DNA of 28,587 nt from an uncultured bacterium (GCA_902489575.1 CABUAQ010000017.1:1-28587); one strand, 5' to 3'. Shown: positions 6,379-14,568, numbered from the stretch's first letter. A program made the numbers and translations. The notes: generated by a model not told the origin, from the letters alone.

Positions 6379-7489
6379 TTATTTTTTCCTTTAAAATAAC
6401 TAATTCATCTTCTTTAATATCAGAAGTCAACGACAAACGTAGTCTTGAAGTTCCCTCCGGCACTGTAGGTGGTCTGATAGGCAATGTAAAATACCCGTTA
6501 TTGAATAATATTTCACACAGCTCAACAGTATCCTTATTTTCACCAACAATAACAGGAATTATATGACTTTGGCTGCCAAAACTTTTCGCAACCCCTAGCA
6601 TCCTGCGTCTTTTTATAAGCGTCTGCGGAAATTTATTCTCTATAATCCACTTTGAAAAAGCTACGTTAATTGGCGGAAGTGCAGTAGAAAATATAAATGA
6701 ACGAGATTTATTTATCAAAAAATCAATCAATATTTTTGAACCAACAACAAATGCACCCATCGAACCAACAGCTTTTCCAAACGTTCCAACTATCAAATCA
6801 ACCTCATCTACAAGCCCGAGTTCTTCCGCAACACCCAGCCCTTGAGTCCCGAACACACCAAAGGCATGTGCTTCATCAATAATCAAAGAACAATTATACT
6901 GCTTTTTTAACTCTACAATACGTTTTAAATCAGAAATATCCCCATCCATAGAAAATACACTTTCAGTTATAATAAAAGCGTTTCTATAATTTTCTCTTTC
7001 TCTACTCAAAAGTTTTTCCAAAGCTTCCATATCATTATGCGGAAACCTGAAAAACTTTCCATCGGATAGCTTCATACCATCAATTATACTTGCATGATTT
7101 AATTTATCGGAAAAGACAACATCACCCTTCTGGCACAATGCACTAGATATCCCGACATTTGCATGATATCCGCTGTTATACAGCAAAGCTGAATCTTTAC
7201 TGTACAATTTAGCCAACAAATCTTCCAATTCGTTATACACGGGTAATGTCCCTGTCAAAAGTCTTGCCGAAGCACTCCCAAATGAATACTTATCACCTGC
7301 AAAGTCCAAAAATTCTTCTGTAATATTTTTATTATCAGCAAAATTCAAATAATTATTTGATGAAAGATTTAAAAGTTTTTGCCCATTGTAATAAATGAAT
7401 TTTTCATCTTTTGCACTAAAATCTTTCAAATCTCTAAAATGTGAATGCCGTTTTAAATCATCCAAAACTTTTTTATAATAATCATACAT
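6347..7489 (-). CDS. bioF: 8-amino-7-oxononanoate synthase (BioF)
   Basis: BioF is the PLP enzyme that condenses pimeloyl-ACP (or -CoA) with L-alanine, releasing CO2, to give 8-amino-7-oxononanoate for biotin. The 380-residue protein has the family length. Visible residues are His132 in DKLNHASIIDG, the cofactor aspartate and histidine in IIDEAHAFGVFG (Asp205, His208) and the Schiff-base Lys239 in GTFGKAVGSMGAF. It is the first gene of bioF-bioG-bioC; bioA, bioD and bioB are absent from the window. There is no clear ribosome site before its ATG. Instead the stop of the upstream micro-ORF (7482-7628) lies inside its first codons (ATGTATGA), which suggests translational coupling. Alternatively TAGATT six bases before the ATG could be the -10 box of a leaderless transcript. 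A related alpha-oxoamine synthase is unlikely given the neighbours. Confidence 0.95.
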   Translation of the reverse strand: MYDYYKKVLDDLKRHSHFRDLKDFSAKDEKFIYYNGQKLLNLSSNNYLNFADNKNITEEFLDFAGDKYSFGSASARLLTGTLPVYNELEDLLAKLYSKDSALLYNSGYHANVGISSALCQKGDVVFSDKLNHASIIDGMKLSDGKFFRFPHNDMEALEKLLSRERENYRNAFIITESVFSMDGDISDLKRIVELKKQYNCSLIIDEAHAFGVFGTQGLGVAEELGLVDEVDLIVGTFGKAVGSMGAFVVGSKILIDFLINKSRSFIFSTALPPINVAFSKWIIENKFPQTLIKRRRMLGVAKSFGSQSHIIPVIVGENKDTVELCEILFNNGYFTLPIRPPTVPEGTSRLRLSLTSDIKEDELVILKEKINESLLVKSAR

Positions 7490-7628
7490 AAAGATAATCT
7501 ATGACAAAAAGAACCCAAAGTCTAGAGGGTGGGAATATCAAGATTTTGTAACCAAAACCAATACTCGTCTTTACAAGGTGCTCGCCGCACGGGGTATTTT
7601 GCCACCAATCGTAACACTTTTTACTCAT
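7482..7628 (-). CDS. Micro-ORF 2, 48 aa, overlapping the bioF start
   Basis: This ORF starts with ATG at 7628, two codons after the repeat boundary, and its TGA stop overlaps the bioF start by eight bases (7482-7489). The first 16 residues, MSKKCYDWWQNTPCGE, repeat those of micro-ORF 1 with two changes. The rest is hydrophobic and aromatic (KILIFPPSRLWVLFVIDYL at 28-46) and could be a short membrane segment. No ribosome site precedes it; the stop of micro-ORF 1 lies five bases before its ATG, so reinitiation is possible. It may be a leader peptide controlling bioF, a remnant of a duplicated gene, or not translated. YDWWQNTPCG loosely recalls the YDxWxxTPxG start of some small-molecule methyltransferases. 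Confidence 0.4.
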   Translation of the reverse strand: MSKKCYDWWQNTPCGEHLVKTSIGFGYKILIFPPSRLWVLFVIDYLYV

Positions 7629-7707
7629 AATATTCAGCTCCGCAGGTGATACTCGCCGCACGGGGTACTTTGCCACCAATCGTAACTCTTTTTACTCATA
7701 ATATTCA
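7581..7707. repeat. Two tandem 56-bp direct repeats, period 71 bp
   Basis: Copies at 7581-7636 and 7652-7707 match at 54 of 56 positions by my alignment, with differences at two positions only, and are separated by 15 bp. On the minus strand each copy begins TGAATATTATG and ends GGCGAG, so each carries a start codon and 16 codons. The near identity indicates a recent duplication or selection on the sequence. With only two copies, a short unequal interval and no palindrome it is not a CRISPR. Confidence 0.9.
7634..7699 (-). CDS. Micro-ORF 1, 21 aa, in the first repeat
   Basis: This ORF begins with ATG at 7699 and ends with TGA at 7634-7636, which is the first triplet of the second repeat copy. 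Its first 16 residues follow MSKKSYDWWQSTPCGE. The tail is five residues, unrelated to that of micro-ORF 2 except for a shared CACCT at the DNA level. It has no evident ribosome site. Adjacent Trp codons (TGG TGG) are conserved in both copies, as in some attenuation leader peptides, but no tryptophan gene or clear terminator hairpin follows. Coding status is uncertain. Confidence 0.3.
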   Translation of the reverse strand: MSKKSYDWWQSTPCGEYHLRS

Positions 7708-7782
7708 ACAATGGTAGCTTGAATAATTTTTTCACGATGAGAGAACACCTTGAACTCGGCAGACTAATTCTAATTATTTAGA

Positions 7783-10700
7783 TTAATCCTTTATCCATTT
7801 GAAACTTTTCACATAATTGCTGCCATTAATATCACCATAAATATCAGCTTTAAAAACTCTTAAAGTTTTAGATTTATCAAAATTCGGAATTTTATTTATG
7901 TTACTGGTTGATTTTGGATTAATTTCATTTATATTGATACCCGGAATTGTATTAAACAAAGTATTTAATGATGAATTGGCAATCTTGCCAAGTATTGTTG
8001 AAAAATTCTTTGACAAACTTCCATAAACTTCCATATCTGCGACCAAAGATGCAATATTATAACTGCCTGTCATATACATATTCAAATCTTCGCCGCTTGA
8101 ATATACGTTGATATCTTCTGCTATACCGTTTTTCACCCGGATATCACCGCTAATACTTTTGAAATTACCGGTTTTCAATGGAGTAATCAAATCAATAATA
8201 CCATTTATAGAAACGCCTGTAATTCCACCGGTGATAAGATTTCCAGCTTTTAAAAGATACTCTAGAGATCCTAGTTTTGGCATCCTGCCATCAGTCACCT
8301 TGAAACTGCCATCACCTGATAATGTATTAACACAATCTACACTTGACAAACCTCTGCAAGCAACCCGCAAGTCTCCGGTAACTAACCCATACATCTGCCC
8401 CGGCATATCAAAAAAGTTTTCTGCAATGATTTGAGCATCAGCATTTTTAATCTGCATTTCACCATAGCCGTTAAGGTTTTTGAAATCATAATTAATTGAA
8501 CCGGTTACTACGCCGTTTGCAATATTAAAGCTATAATCTTCAACTTTAGCAACTTGATTTGCATCTAAAGTTATGCGTGATTTAAAATTAGTTGCATTAG
8601 CTTTCTTAATCAAAACTTTGTCAGCATTAATTCTCGCATTTTTAATAACAAGTGTATTTGATTCTAACATAGGTGTATCACTTTTTATAGGATTAATACG
8701 TGCACTATCTGCTTCCAAATCACTTAATGCGCTTGAGACAACATTCAAATTTAATGCTTCCATTTGAACATTAGCATCCTCAACCACAACAGGTAAATCA
8801 GGCTTGTTAACAATTTTTGCTTCCATCATAACATCATTTGTTAAAACAATACCCCTGGATGCAACATTAATAAAATCACGCTTGAAATCAATATTAATAT
8901 CTCTTACAGTTGCATCCAGCAACGGAATATCGATACTTTTTACATTTAAAAACCCAACAACATAAGGTGCTAAAGAAGTCCCGTTAATTAAAATATCAGA
9001 TGTAAATACGCCTTGTTTTATTGTAGGTTTTTTAAACAAAACATTAAATATTCTTGCATTTGTAGGATTCTCAGTCTTTATCCTAAAATTCTTAAATCCT
9101 GCAACATTATCTTTTAATAACAAAATCTCACCTGATGCAGTTAATTGATTTTGAACAGATTTCTTTTTATTTTGAGAAGTAATCGTTTGATCGTATTTCA
9201 GAGAATTTAATTTAACTTTATTTGGATAAAGCAGTGCATCTGCTGAAATCGACACAGGATTAGTAGTAAGCCCATCAGAAGTCATTGCGCCTGACGGAGC
9301 TCCTGCCAACGTTGCTCCCATATAATAAATTGAAGAATTCTCACCAAGATTAAGTACAGATTTACTTGATAAAGCGTTTACAGGGCCTCTTAATTTGGTG
9401 TAGAAATTAATATCGCCTTTTGTTTTTACAGGATAAACAAATTTAGAATTATAAAATCTGTCAAAAAATTGCTGAGTTAGCTTTGCACTTATTGCCAAAT
9501 CTAAATTTGGATTTCTATAAATATCAGAAATCTTTCCATTGATAAACATAGGCATTGAACTTATTCTGGAATTTATTTTATCCAGATAAATAACATTGTT
9601 TCGAACCTTTGTTTCGCCGTTAACAATTTTTACCACCGTACCCAATGGTTTGTAAATAAAGCTGGTATCTTTTAAATTTGTATTTGCATTTATGTTGTTA
9701 TTCTTAACTGTACCAACAATATCAACAACCCCTTTGATATCAACAATATTATCTATCTGAGATGCAATTTCTTTTGGCAATTTGATTTGTCTTTTTATAC
9801 TATTTACCGCACTTATATCAAAATTAGCAAAGCTGAATTTTGCATCGGCAATTTTAAAATCTTCCTCATAAATATCTTTTGCACTAAATTCAAGTTTAAA
9901 CGGATTATGATTAAACAATCCTTTTAAAGATGAAGTTTTCAAAACGCCATGCCTGATCGTAAATTCTCCTCCGTCAAGCCTGATAGGATTGGACGCAGAC
10001 ATATTCGAAAGGAACTTGCCATCAACCTTAATGTTGTCATAATCAAGCTGAGCACCATCTGCCCGTCCCTTGTACCACGCATCAAACCCGACATAAATCT
10101 TACCAACTTCATCTTTATATGGAAGCTTTAAATCAGGATGCAGCATATCTGTTATATTTGCAATTGCAAATTTATCAGAATGAGCTGTTAAATCTATTTG
10201 TGAATTACTCCCAGTACCTTTCACATGAACCTTAGAGCCCCTCACAAAACCTGTAACATCATAATCAGAATCATATTTATCAAAATTCACAACACCATTA
10301 ATATTCGTAAAAGGCAAATATGTATCTTGAAGAACTGTTCTTGAATTATGAAGCCTGATAGTCCCTTTTGAAAACAAGTCTTCATTAAAAACAACTTCTT
10401 CGGCATTTTTTGCATTTCCGTAAATATGCAAATCAATATCAGCCACTCCGGCCGGGTTTTGGAACGGTTTTAAAACTTTTTGAATTTCTGTAAGCAGTTC
10501 TGAAGTATTAATAACTTTTACCAAATTCTCAATATTATGCCCTCTGGAAGTAACATAAACATTTAGCTTACCCAAAACAGAACAATCACCTTTAATTTCA
10601 ACAGGTTTCCCAAAAATTGTCGCGTAATAACTTTTAAAAGTTACCATGGTATCATTAAAAACTACTTCTCCTGAACCATTTTTAAGCTCAAGATTTTTGA

Positions 10701-12279
10701 TTTCATTAAAAGAAGCTGTTACGTTTTTAAACTTAATATTTCCCCATATATGCGGGTCTACCTTTTTCCCGGCAGAATGCATATCAATTCCGCCAATACC
10801 GTCGATTTTCATAATCGGAACAGGCCCTAATTGAAATTTTAATATTTCATGCAACGGATTTAGAATTTCCTGAGCCGGAGCAAGTGCAACTGAATCCGTA
10901 CTTGTTATTTCAAGTTCTGAATACTTTGAACCGTCAATCAAAACATTACCTTTTACTGAAACACTTTGACCTTTATTAGCTGGAACAAAAACATCCAAAA
11001 ACATTTTCTTACCTGCAAACTTCAAATTAATTTCAGCATTTGCAGTTGCATTACGCATAGGATGGATAAGATATGCATCCCAAAGCTTAACTTCGCCTGT
11101 CACGTTCGGACGAATTCCTTGACCTTCAAATTTAACCTTACCTTCACCGTTTCCATAGAAAACATATTTTTTCAATTTATACAAGTTAAAATCCGGTAAC
11201 AAAGTTTCACTGCCCGGCAAAATCGCAACAACATCTTCAAGCCTTGTATTTTTGACTTCTGCGGTCAAATTATATTTAGGAGCTTTGCTACCGAGAGCAA
11301 AAATTTTACCATCTACAAAAGCATGAATATTTTTTGCTTCCAGCGTCGTATTTTTAAAATAAATACCATTTTCTACAGTACTGAAATTTATATTGGCCTT
11401 GAGTTTATCATCAAAAATAACTGAAGAAGCCTTATCCTTGCCTATTATCGCAAGATTTTTTGTTAATAATGTTGTTGAAATATTCTTGTGCCCAAAACTA
11501 TCTGTTTCTGTATCCGCAATAAAATCAACAATACCGTTAAGAGATTTTATTCTGCCTTTTGTTAAAATTGACGAATAATCAGATATTGATGATAGATCAA
11601 AATCATTAATACTTGCAATAATTTTTAATTTATCCTCAGAAAGTCTGTCTATCGGAAGCCTGATTTCTACATCAGCATAGATATTAGACGATTTATCCCC
11701 AACATTCAAAACATTTTCTGTAGCAAAACTGAAATGTTTATTGCGGATATATTTACCATTATTAAAATATTTACCAAGCACGCTCAATTGCTGGTTATTT
11801 TTCTTATCATCAAGATATACATTATAAGGTCCCAGATTAAGCTCCATTTTGGATAGAATGAATGTCGAATCTTTTTTAGGAGCAGAAAGCAAATACTGCC
11901 CCAACATAAATTTTGAATCTTTTGTAAATGTAAAATAAGCATCCTCTCCTGTTGCAGAGAGTTTTTCTATTTCAATTCGCTTAAAAAGCATTGGAAAAAG
12001 TTTTAGTTTCAATTTCGGAGCTTCGATAGCTAAAGCAGTAGAATTATCTTCATTGAGAACTACAATTTTGTCACTTTTTACCCAGACAGAAGGAAACAAT
12101 CCCATAGAAAGCTCAGGATCTCCAATATCTATCCTGTAACCGGAATTCTCAAGGATTGTTTTTTCTATAAACGATTTGTGTGCTTTTATATTAACAACAG
12201 CAGGAATACCCCAGATATAAAACCCGCAAGTTAGTGCCAATATTCCTAATGTTGTGACAATTTTCCACTTTTGCTTCAT
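7783..12279 (-). CDS. Giant AsmA-like envelope protein (TamB/YhdP-type)
   Basis: This 1,498-residue protein has a single N-terminal membrane anchor (about residues 6-28, hydrophobic after MKQKWK) followed by a very long beta-rich body of repeated strand-loop units such as GKIFALGSKAPKYNLTAEV. The C-terminal region, about residues 1280-1440 (GDGSFKVTDGRMPKLGSLEYL, then GDIRVKNGIAEDINVYS), matches the AsmA C-terminal type. AsmA-like proteins (TamB, YhdP, YdbH in E. coli) span the periplasm as a hydrophobic groove and move phospholipid between the inner and outer membranes; that role is inferred here. It is longer than E. coli TamB and YhdP, which are near 1,260-1,270 residues. Its presence implies a diderm envelope. 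It is followed by the micro-ORF/bioF segment on the same strand. A promoter candidate lies just upstream. There are no frameshifts. Confidence 0.85.
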   Translation of the reverse strand: MKQKWKIVTTLGILALTCGFYIWGIPAVVNIKAHKSFIEKTILENSGYRIDIGDPELSMGLFPSVWVKSDKIVVLNEDNSTALAIEAPKLKLKLFPMLFKRIEIEKLSATGEDAYFTFTKDSKFMLGQYLLSAPKKDSTFILSKMELNLGPYNVYLDDKKNNQQLSVLGKYFNNGKYIRNKHFSFATENVLNVGDKSSNIYADVEIRLPIDRLSEDKLKIIASINDFDLSSISDYSSILTKGRIKSLNGIVDFIADTETDSFGHKNISTTLLTKNLAIIGKDKASSVIFDDKLKANINFSTVENGIYFKNTTLEAKNIHAFVDGKIFALGSKAPKYNLTAEVKNTRLEDVVAILPGSETLLPDFNLYKLKKYVFYGNGEGKVKFEGQGIRPNVTGEVKLWDAYLIHPMRNATANAEINLKFAGKKMFLDVFVPANKGQSVSVKGNVLIDGSKYSELEITSTDSVALAPAQEILNPLHEILKFQLGPVPIMKIDGIGGIDMHSAGKKVDPHIWGNIKFKNVTASFNEIKNLELKNGSGEVVFNDTMVTFKSYYATIFGKPVEIKGDCSVLGKLNVYVTSRGHNIENLVKVINTSELLTEIQKVLKPFQNPAGVADIDLHIYGNAKNAEEVVFNEDLFSKGTIRLHNSRTVLQDTYLPFTNINGVVNFDKYDSDYDVTGFVRGSKVHVKGTGSNSQIDLTAHSDKFAIANITDMLHPDLKLPYKDEVGKIYVGFDAWYKGRADGAQLDYDNIKVDGKFLSNMSASNPIRLDGGEFTIRHGVLKTSSLKGLFNHNPFKLEFSAKDIYEEDFKIADAKFSFANFDISAVNSIKRQIKLPKEIASQIDNIVDIKGVVDIVGTVKNNNINANTNLKDTSFIYKPLGTVVKIVNGETKVRNNVIYLDKINSRISSMPMFINGKISDIYRNPNLDLAISAKLTQQFFDRFYNSKFVYPVKTKGDINFYTKLRGPVNALSSKSVLNLGENSSIYYMGATLAGAPSGAMTSDGLTTNPVSISADALLYPNKVKLNSLKYDQTITSQNKKKSVQNQLTASGEILLLKDNVAGFKNFRIKTENPTNARIFNVLFKKPTIKQGVFTSDILINGTSLAPYVVGFLNVKSIDIPLLDATVRDINIDFKRDFINVASRGIVLTNDVMMEAKIVNKPDLPVVVEDANVQMEALNLNVVSSALSDLEADSARINPIKSDTPMLESNTLVIKNARINADKVLIKKANATNFKSRITLDANQVAKVEDYSFNIANGVVTGSINYDFKNLNGYGEMQIKNADAQIIAENFFDMPGQMYGLVTGDLRVACRGLSSVDCVNTLSGDGSFKVTDGRMPKLGSLEYLLKAGNLITGGITGVSINGIIDLITPLKTGNFKSISGDIRVKNGIAEDINVYSSGEDLNMYMTGSYNIASLVADMEVYGSLSKNFSTILGKIANSSLNTLFNTIPGININEINPKSTSNINKIPNFDKSKTLRVFKADIYGDINGSNYVKSFKWIKD

Positions 12280-12288
12280 ATTACACTT

Positions 12289-12318
12289 ATTATATTATAA
12301 GATTGTTTATAAGTGCAA
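12289..12318 (-). promoter_or_regulatory. Promoter candidate for the AsmA-like gene
   Basis: On the minus strand TTGCAC (12318-12313) is followed by two overlapping TATAAT boxes, at 12299-12294 and 12294-12289. The second has an 18-base spacer from TTGCAC and lies nine bases before the ATG at 12279. A start 6-7 bases downstream would leave a leader of only about two or three bases. No strong ribosome site is present. The region is AT-rich, so chance matches are possible. Confidence 0.35.
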
Positions 12319-12337
12319 TAAAAATACTCCTCTATAT

Positions 12338-12916
12338 TTAGTATTTTTCGCACAAAACTTCAAAATACCCCTGCGGATGGTGGCAATTAGGACAACGCTC
12401 CGGTGCGGATTTGCCAAATTCTACATAACCGCATTTCCTGCAATGCCAGTACACATCTTTATCTTTATCAAACATTGTACCTTCTTTTAATTGTTCAAGT
12501 AATGCCTTATATCTTTTAGCATGGTGTCTTTCTGCCTCACGTACATGTTTAAATGTATCTGCAATAATATCAAAACCTTCTTCTTTAGCTGTCATTTCAG
12601 CATCTAAATACAACACATCTGCTTCTTCCAGTTCACCTGCTATTGCACTACTTAAATTTTCCTCGGTTGTACCAAGTTCAAACGGATAAAATCCATCAAC
12701 ATGTCCAAGCGGATTTTCACCAACATGCCTGTAAAACAGTTTAGCATGCTCAAGTTCATTTTCAGCAGTTTCTAAAAATATTGCGGAAATTTGTTCATAG
12801 CCTTCTTCTTTAGCAACCTTTGCAAAATATGTATATCTATTTCTTGCCTGAGCTTCTCCTGCAAATGAATTGATAAGATTTTGCTCGGTTTTAGAACCCT
12901 TAAATTTTTCACTCAT
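12338..12916 (-). CDS. rbr: Rubrerythrin
   Basis: Rubrerythrin is a cytoplasmic di-iron peroxidase that reduces hydrogen peroxide in anaerobes. The 192-residue protein has an N-terminal ferritin-like four-helix domain with the iron-ligand motifs EAQARNRY (about 21-28), ETAENELEHAK (about 49-59), GELEEAD (about 93-99) and REAERHHAKR (about 125-134). A C-terminal rubredoxin-like domain has CRKCG and CPNCHHPQ, supplying four cysteines for one iron. The ATG is preceded by GGAGAG at good spacing. It is a single gene, separated from the AsmA-like gene by 58 bases and divergent from the 87-aa gene. An electron donor such as rubredoxin reductase is not encoded nearby. No obvious PerR operator was seen. 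Confidence 0.96.
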   Translation of the reverse strand: MSEKFKGSKTEQNLINSFAGEAQARNRYTYFAKVAKEEGYEQISAIFLETAENELEHAKLFYRHVGENPLGHVDGFYPFELGTTEENLSSAIAGELEEADVLYLDAEMTAKEEGFDIIADTFKHVREAERHHAKRYKALLEQLKEGTMFDKDKDVYWHCRKCGYVEFGKSAPERCPNCHHPQGYFEVLCEKY

Positions 12917-12997
12917 ATTATATTCTCTCCATTACTCACGATATTTTTATTACATGGATAAAGATAATTACATATGATAAAAAACTCAATCGGATAT

Positions 12998-13002
12998 AGG
13001 AG
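12998..13002 (+). promoter_or_regulatory. Ribosome binding site that fixes a TTG start
   Basis: AGGAG lies eight bases upstream of TTG at 13011. It is the strongest ribosome site in the region, and the frame from this TTG stays open for 87 codons, so the TTG is taken as the start of the following gene. Confidence 0.6.
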
Positions 13003-13010
13003 TAATCCCT

Positions 13011-13274
13011 TTGTCGCATATAAAAATCTCAACATCGCAACTTTTTGGGGATTATTTTAAAAACAAAATACAGCACAATAAAATTGTTATGATAGTTAGG
13101 AATTTTATGACAGATTTATTAAAATATACAAAAAAAATTGCAGAAAAAATTTCATATTATGATGCAATTATAGATTTCACCGAAGAAAGCCACTGGTTCA
13201 ATCCGTTCTACAAACAACCGGAAGTAACGGTTATCTGGGTCGATACACCGGATGATAAAGAATGGTTAGGTTAA
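13011..13274 (+). CDS. Hypothetical protein, 87 aa, TTG start
   Basis: I do not recognise this protein. It begins with TTG placed eight bases after AGGAG; no ATG nearer the ribosome site is in frame. The sequence is soluble in character, with a charged and aromatic C-terminal half (IIDFTEESHWFNPFYKQ, then VTVIWVDTPDDKEWLG) that looks like alternating strands and turns. There are no cysteines and no known motif. It is divergent from rubrerythrin and convergent with the P-loop kinase gene, so it probably forms its own transcript. Coding is supported by the start signal and by codon use like that of its neighbours. Confidence 0.6.
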   Translation: MSHIKISTSQLFGDYFKNKIQHNKIVMIVRNFMTDLLKYTKKIAEKISYYDAIIDFTEESHWFNPFYKQPEVTVIWVDTPDDKEWLG

Positions 13275-13302
13275 AATTTTAAAACATACCCGCAAGCATA
13301 AC

Positions 13303-14169
13303 CTATTCACCTGCCTGAAAATTATTGGTAATTTCATGTATATATTCAAGCATTTGTGCAAAATATTTCAAATCAGAATTTCCATTAATTACTAAATCCG
13401 CTTCTTTTCTAAACGGTTTAACATATTTTTCACCGGCCTGTGCAATATAGCACCAATGTTTTTCAGCATTTTCTTCACTCTGGTTACGTTCTTCAATGGC
13501 ACGATTCATAAAACGGGCTTTTCTTAATTCATTTTCTGTTTCTACATAAATTTTTATATCAAAAACATCTTTAACATTTTCATACATTGTTGCAATACCT
13601 TCAACAACAATAATTTTTTGAGAATGAATATCAATAGCCTTTGGCATAGAAATACCTGTACCGTTAGGTAAATACATGGGAGCTTTTATATCAAGCCCAT
13701 CAGACAAATCCTCTAAATCAGAACGTAAAATATCTAACTGAAAACTTGTCGGAGCATCAACATCATAGCCGTTATCACGGAGATTATCAAAAGTTCCATA
13801 TTTATTAATCAATGCAGAAATATCATTGAAATAATTATCAGTACTCAAAACTGTCACTGGCATTGCAAGCTGTTCAATTACATTTTTAATTTCATGGCAA
13901 ATTGTAGATTTGCCCGAAGCTGATTCACCCGTCACACCAATTAACAAACGCTTCGTCGGTTTGTTGATAAGTCGTCTTGAAAATTTATCAATAAAATCAG
14001 GATTAATATTGTTTAGCAACGGGGCAGGTTGTTTCTTATCAAATAAAAAAATTTGTCTGAATTTTGTTTGCAGATAAAACGCCAGTAATTCACGTCCTGA
14101 CTTAGAATTAAAATCCGGTTTGTAGATTTTATCGTTTGAGCCTAATTCTTTTCCAATAGATAATTGCAT
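13303..14169 (-). CDS. Uridine kinase-like P-loop kinase
   Basis: The 288-residue protein belongs to the uridine kinase / phosphoribulokinase P-loop family. The Walker A motif GESASGKST is at residues 81-89 after strand LLIGVT. STDNYFND (about 108-115), DAPTSFQLD (the segment that contacts the substrate in uridine kinases) and KIIVVEGI (strand before the Walker B region) follow. A later helix ELRKARFMNRAIEERNQS resembles the lid RRxxRDxxxRG region but is not canonical. The first 75 residues are an extra N-terminal extension not present in E. coli Udk, which is about 213 residues. The ATG follows ACGGAAA at short spacing. The substrate may be uridine/cytidine or another hydroxyl compound; the extension and altered lid make the substrate uncertain. 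Confidence 0.8.
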   Translation of the reverse strand: MQLSIGKELGSNDKIYKPDFNSKSGRELLAFYLQTKFRQIFLFDKKQPAPLLNNINPDFIDKFSRRLINKPTKRLLIGVTGESASGKSTICHEIKNVIEQLAMPVTVLSTDNYFNDISALINKYGTFDNLRDNGYDVDAPTSFQLDILRSDLEDLSDGLDIKAPMYLPNGTGISMPKAIDIHSQKIIVVEGIATMYENVKDVFDIKIYVETENELRKARFMNRAIEERNQSEENAEKHWCYIAQAGEKYVKPFRKEADLVINGNSDLKYFAQMLEYIHEITNNFQAGE

Positions 14170-14248
14170 ATATATTTCCGTAAACTTTTTAAAATATAAC
14201 AGCTATAATACACGAGAAAAAACTTTTTTGCTAGTGTTTTTATAAAAA

Positions 14249-14467
14249 TTAAGAAACATTTTTCAATAAATCGTTAATATCAATCTCTAAAGCTTTTGAA
14301 ATATCATAAACAAGAAAAATAGATGGAGTCTGCAACCCTCTTTCTAACAGGCTTATCGTACTTTCACTGACATCGACTTTCTCGGCCAATTCTGATTGGG
14401 TTATTCCACATCTATATCTTTCTGCTTTTAAATTTCTGGCAAAAATTTTGTTGCGATTGTCTTTCAT
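14249..14467 (-). CDS. XRE-family transcription regulator, single HTH
   Basis: The 72-residue protein is little more than one Cro/C1-type helix-turn-helix: FARNLKAERYRCGITQSELA, then VDVSESTISLLERGLQTPS, ending in a helix IDINDLLKNVS. This type usually acts as a small dimeric repressor. The ATG at 14467 is preferred; a GTG at 14518 would add 17 residues that overlap the promoter of the divergent gene. There is no ribosome site, but a TATAAT lies six bases before the ATG. It is divergent from the prepilin-like gene with 101 bases between starts, and that gap holds a strong promoter and overlapping inverted repeats. Control of the prepilin gene and of itself is therefore likely by position; binding is not proven. 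Confidence 0.88.
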   Translation of the reverse strand: MKDNRNKIFARNLKAERYRCGITQSELAEKVDVSESTISLLERGLQTPSIFLVYDISKALEIDINDLLKNVS

Positions 14468-14473
14468 AACCAA

Positions 14474-14479
14474 ATTATA
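14474..14479 (-). promoter_or_regulatory. -10 box of the XRE gene, leaderless candidate
   Basis: TATAAT on the minus strand lies exactly six bases before the XRE ATG at 14467, the same spacing as at aroQ. The -35 position 17 bases upstream reads TTAATA, a weak match. No Shine-Dalgarno sequence separates the box from the ATG. Confidence 0.4.
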
Positions 14480-14484
14480 ACGGC

Positions 14485-14513
14485 TTGACAAACAGATATT
14501 AAGAGAATATACT
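14485..14513 (+). promoter_or_regulatory. Strong sigma-70-type promoter of the prepilin-like gene
   Basis: A consensus TTGACA at 14485-14490 is followed after exactly 17 bases by TATACT at 14508-14513. Transcription should begin near 14520, giving a leader of about 50 bases to the ATG at 14569. This is the best-formed promoter in the window. Confidence 0.75.
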
Positions 14514-14521
14514 ATCACTAG

Positions 14522-14550
14522 CTAGTAGTTTACTACTAGTAAGTGGTAGT
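14522..14550. promoter_or_regulatory. Operator candidate: overlapping inverted repeats
   Basis: CTAGTAG (14522-14528), TTTA and CTACTAG (14533-14539) form a perfect seven-base inverted repeat. TACTAC (14531-14536) and GTAGTA (14545-14550) form a second one that overlaps it. Both lie just downstream of the predicted transcription start of the prepilin-like gene, where a bound dimer would block RNA polymerase. The divergent XRE protein is the obvious candidate ligand. The repeat could also form a small RNA hairpin in the leader. Confidence 0.5.
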
Positions 14551-14568
14551 ATTGAACGAGGACAACAC

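Noticed and set aside
7513..7530. Attenuator terminator between micro-ORF 2 and bioF
   Set aside because: On the minus strand ACCC and GGGT can pair before a T-run, but the stem is only four bases with a ten-base loop, and it lies inside the ORF 2 frame. This is too weak to call.
7581..7707. CRISPR-like direct repeats
   Set aside because: There are only two copies of 56 bp with a 15-bp interval; the repeats contain start codons and coding periodicity, are not palindromic, and no cas gene is present.
8108..8434. Plus-strand open frame inside the AsmA-like gene
   Set aside because: It is fully antisense to a clear long gene, has no ribosome site, and its composition mirrors the opposite strand. 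The same holds for the other plus-strand frames within 7783-12279.
12917..12997. PerR or similar operator upstream of rubrerythrin
   Set aside because: I looked for a palindromic TTATAAT-type box and did not find one; only AT-rich sequence is visible.
14468..14518. Longer start (GTG at 14518) for the XRE gene
   Set aside because: The extra 17 residues would overlap the strong divergent promoter and have no ribosome site; the HTH family normally begins close to the ATG at 14467.
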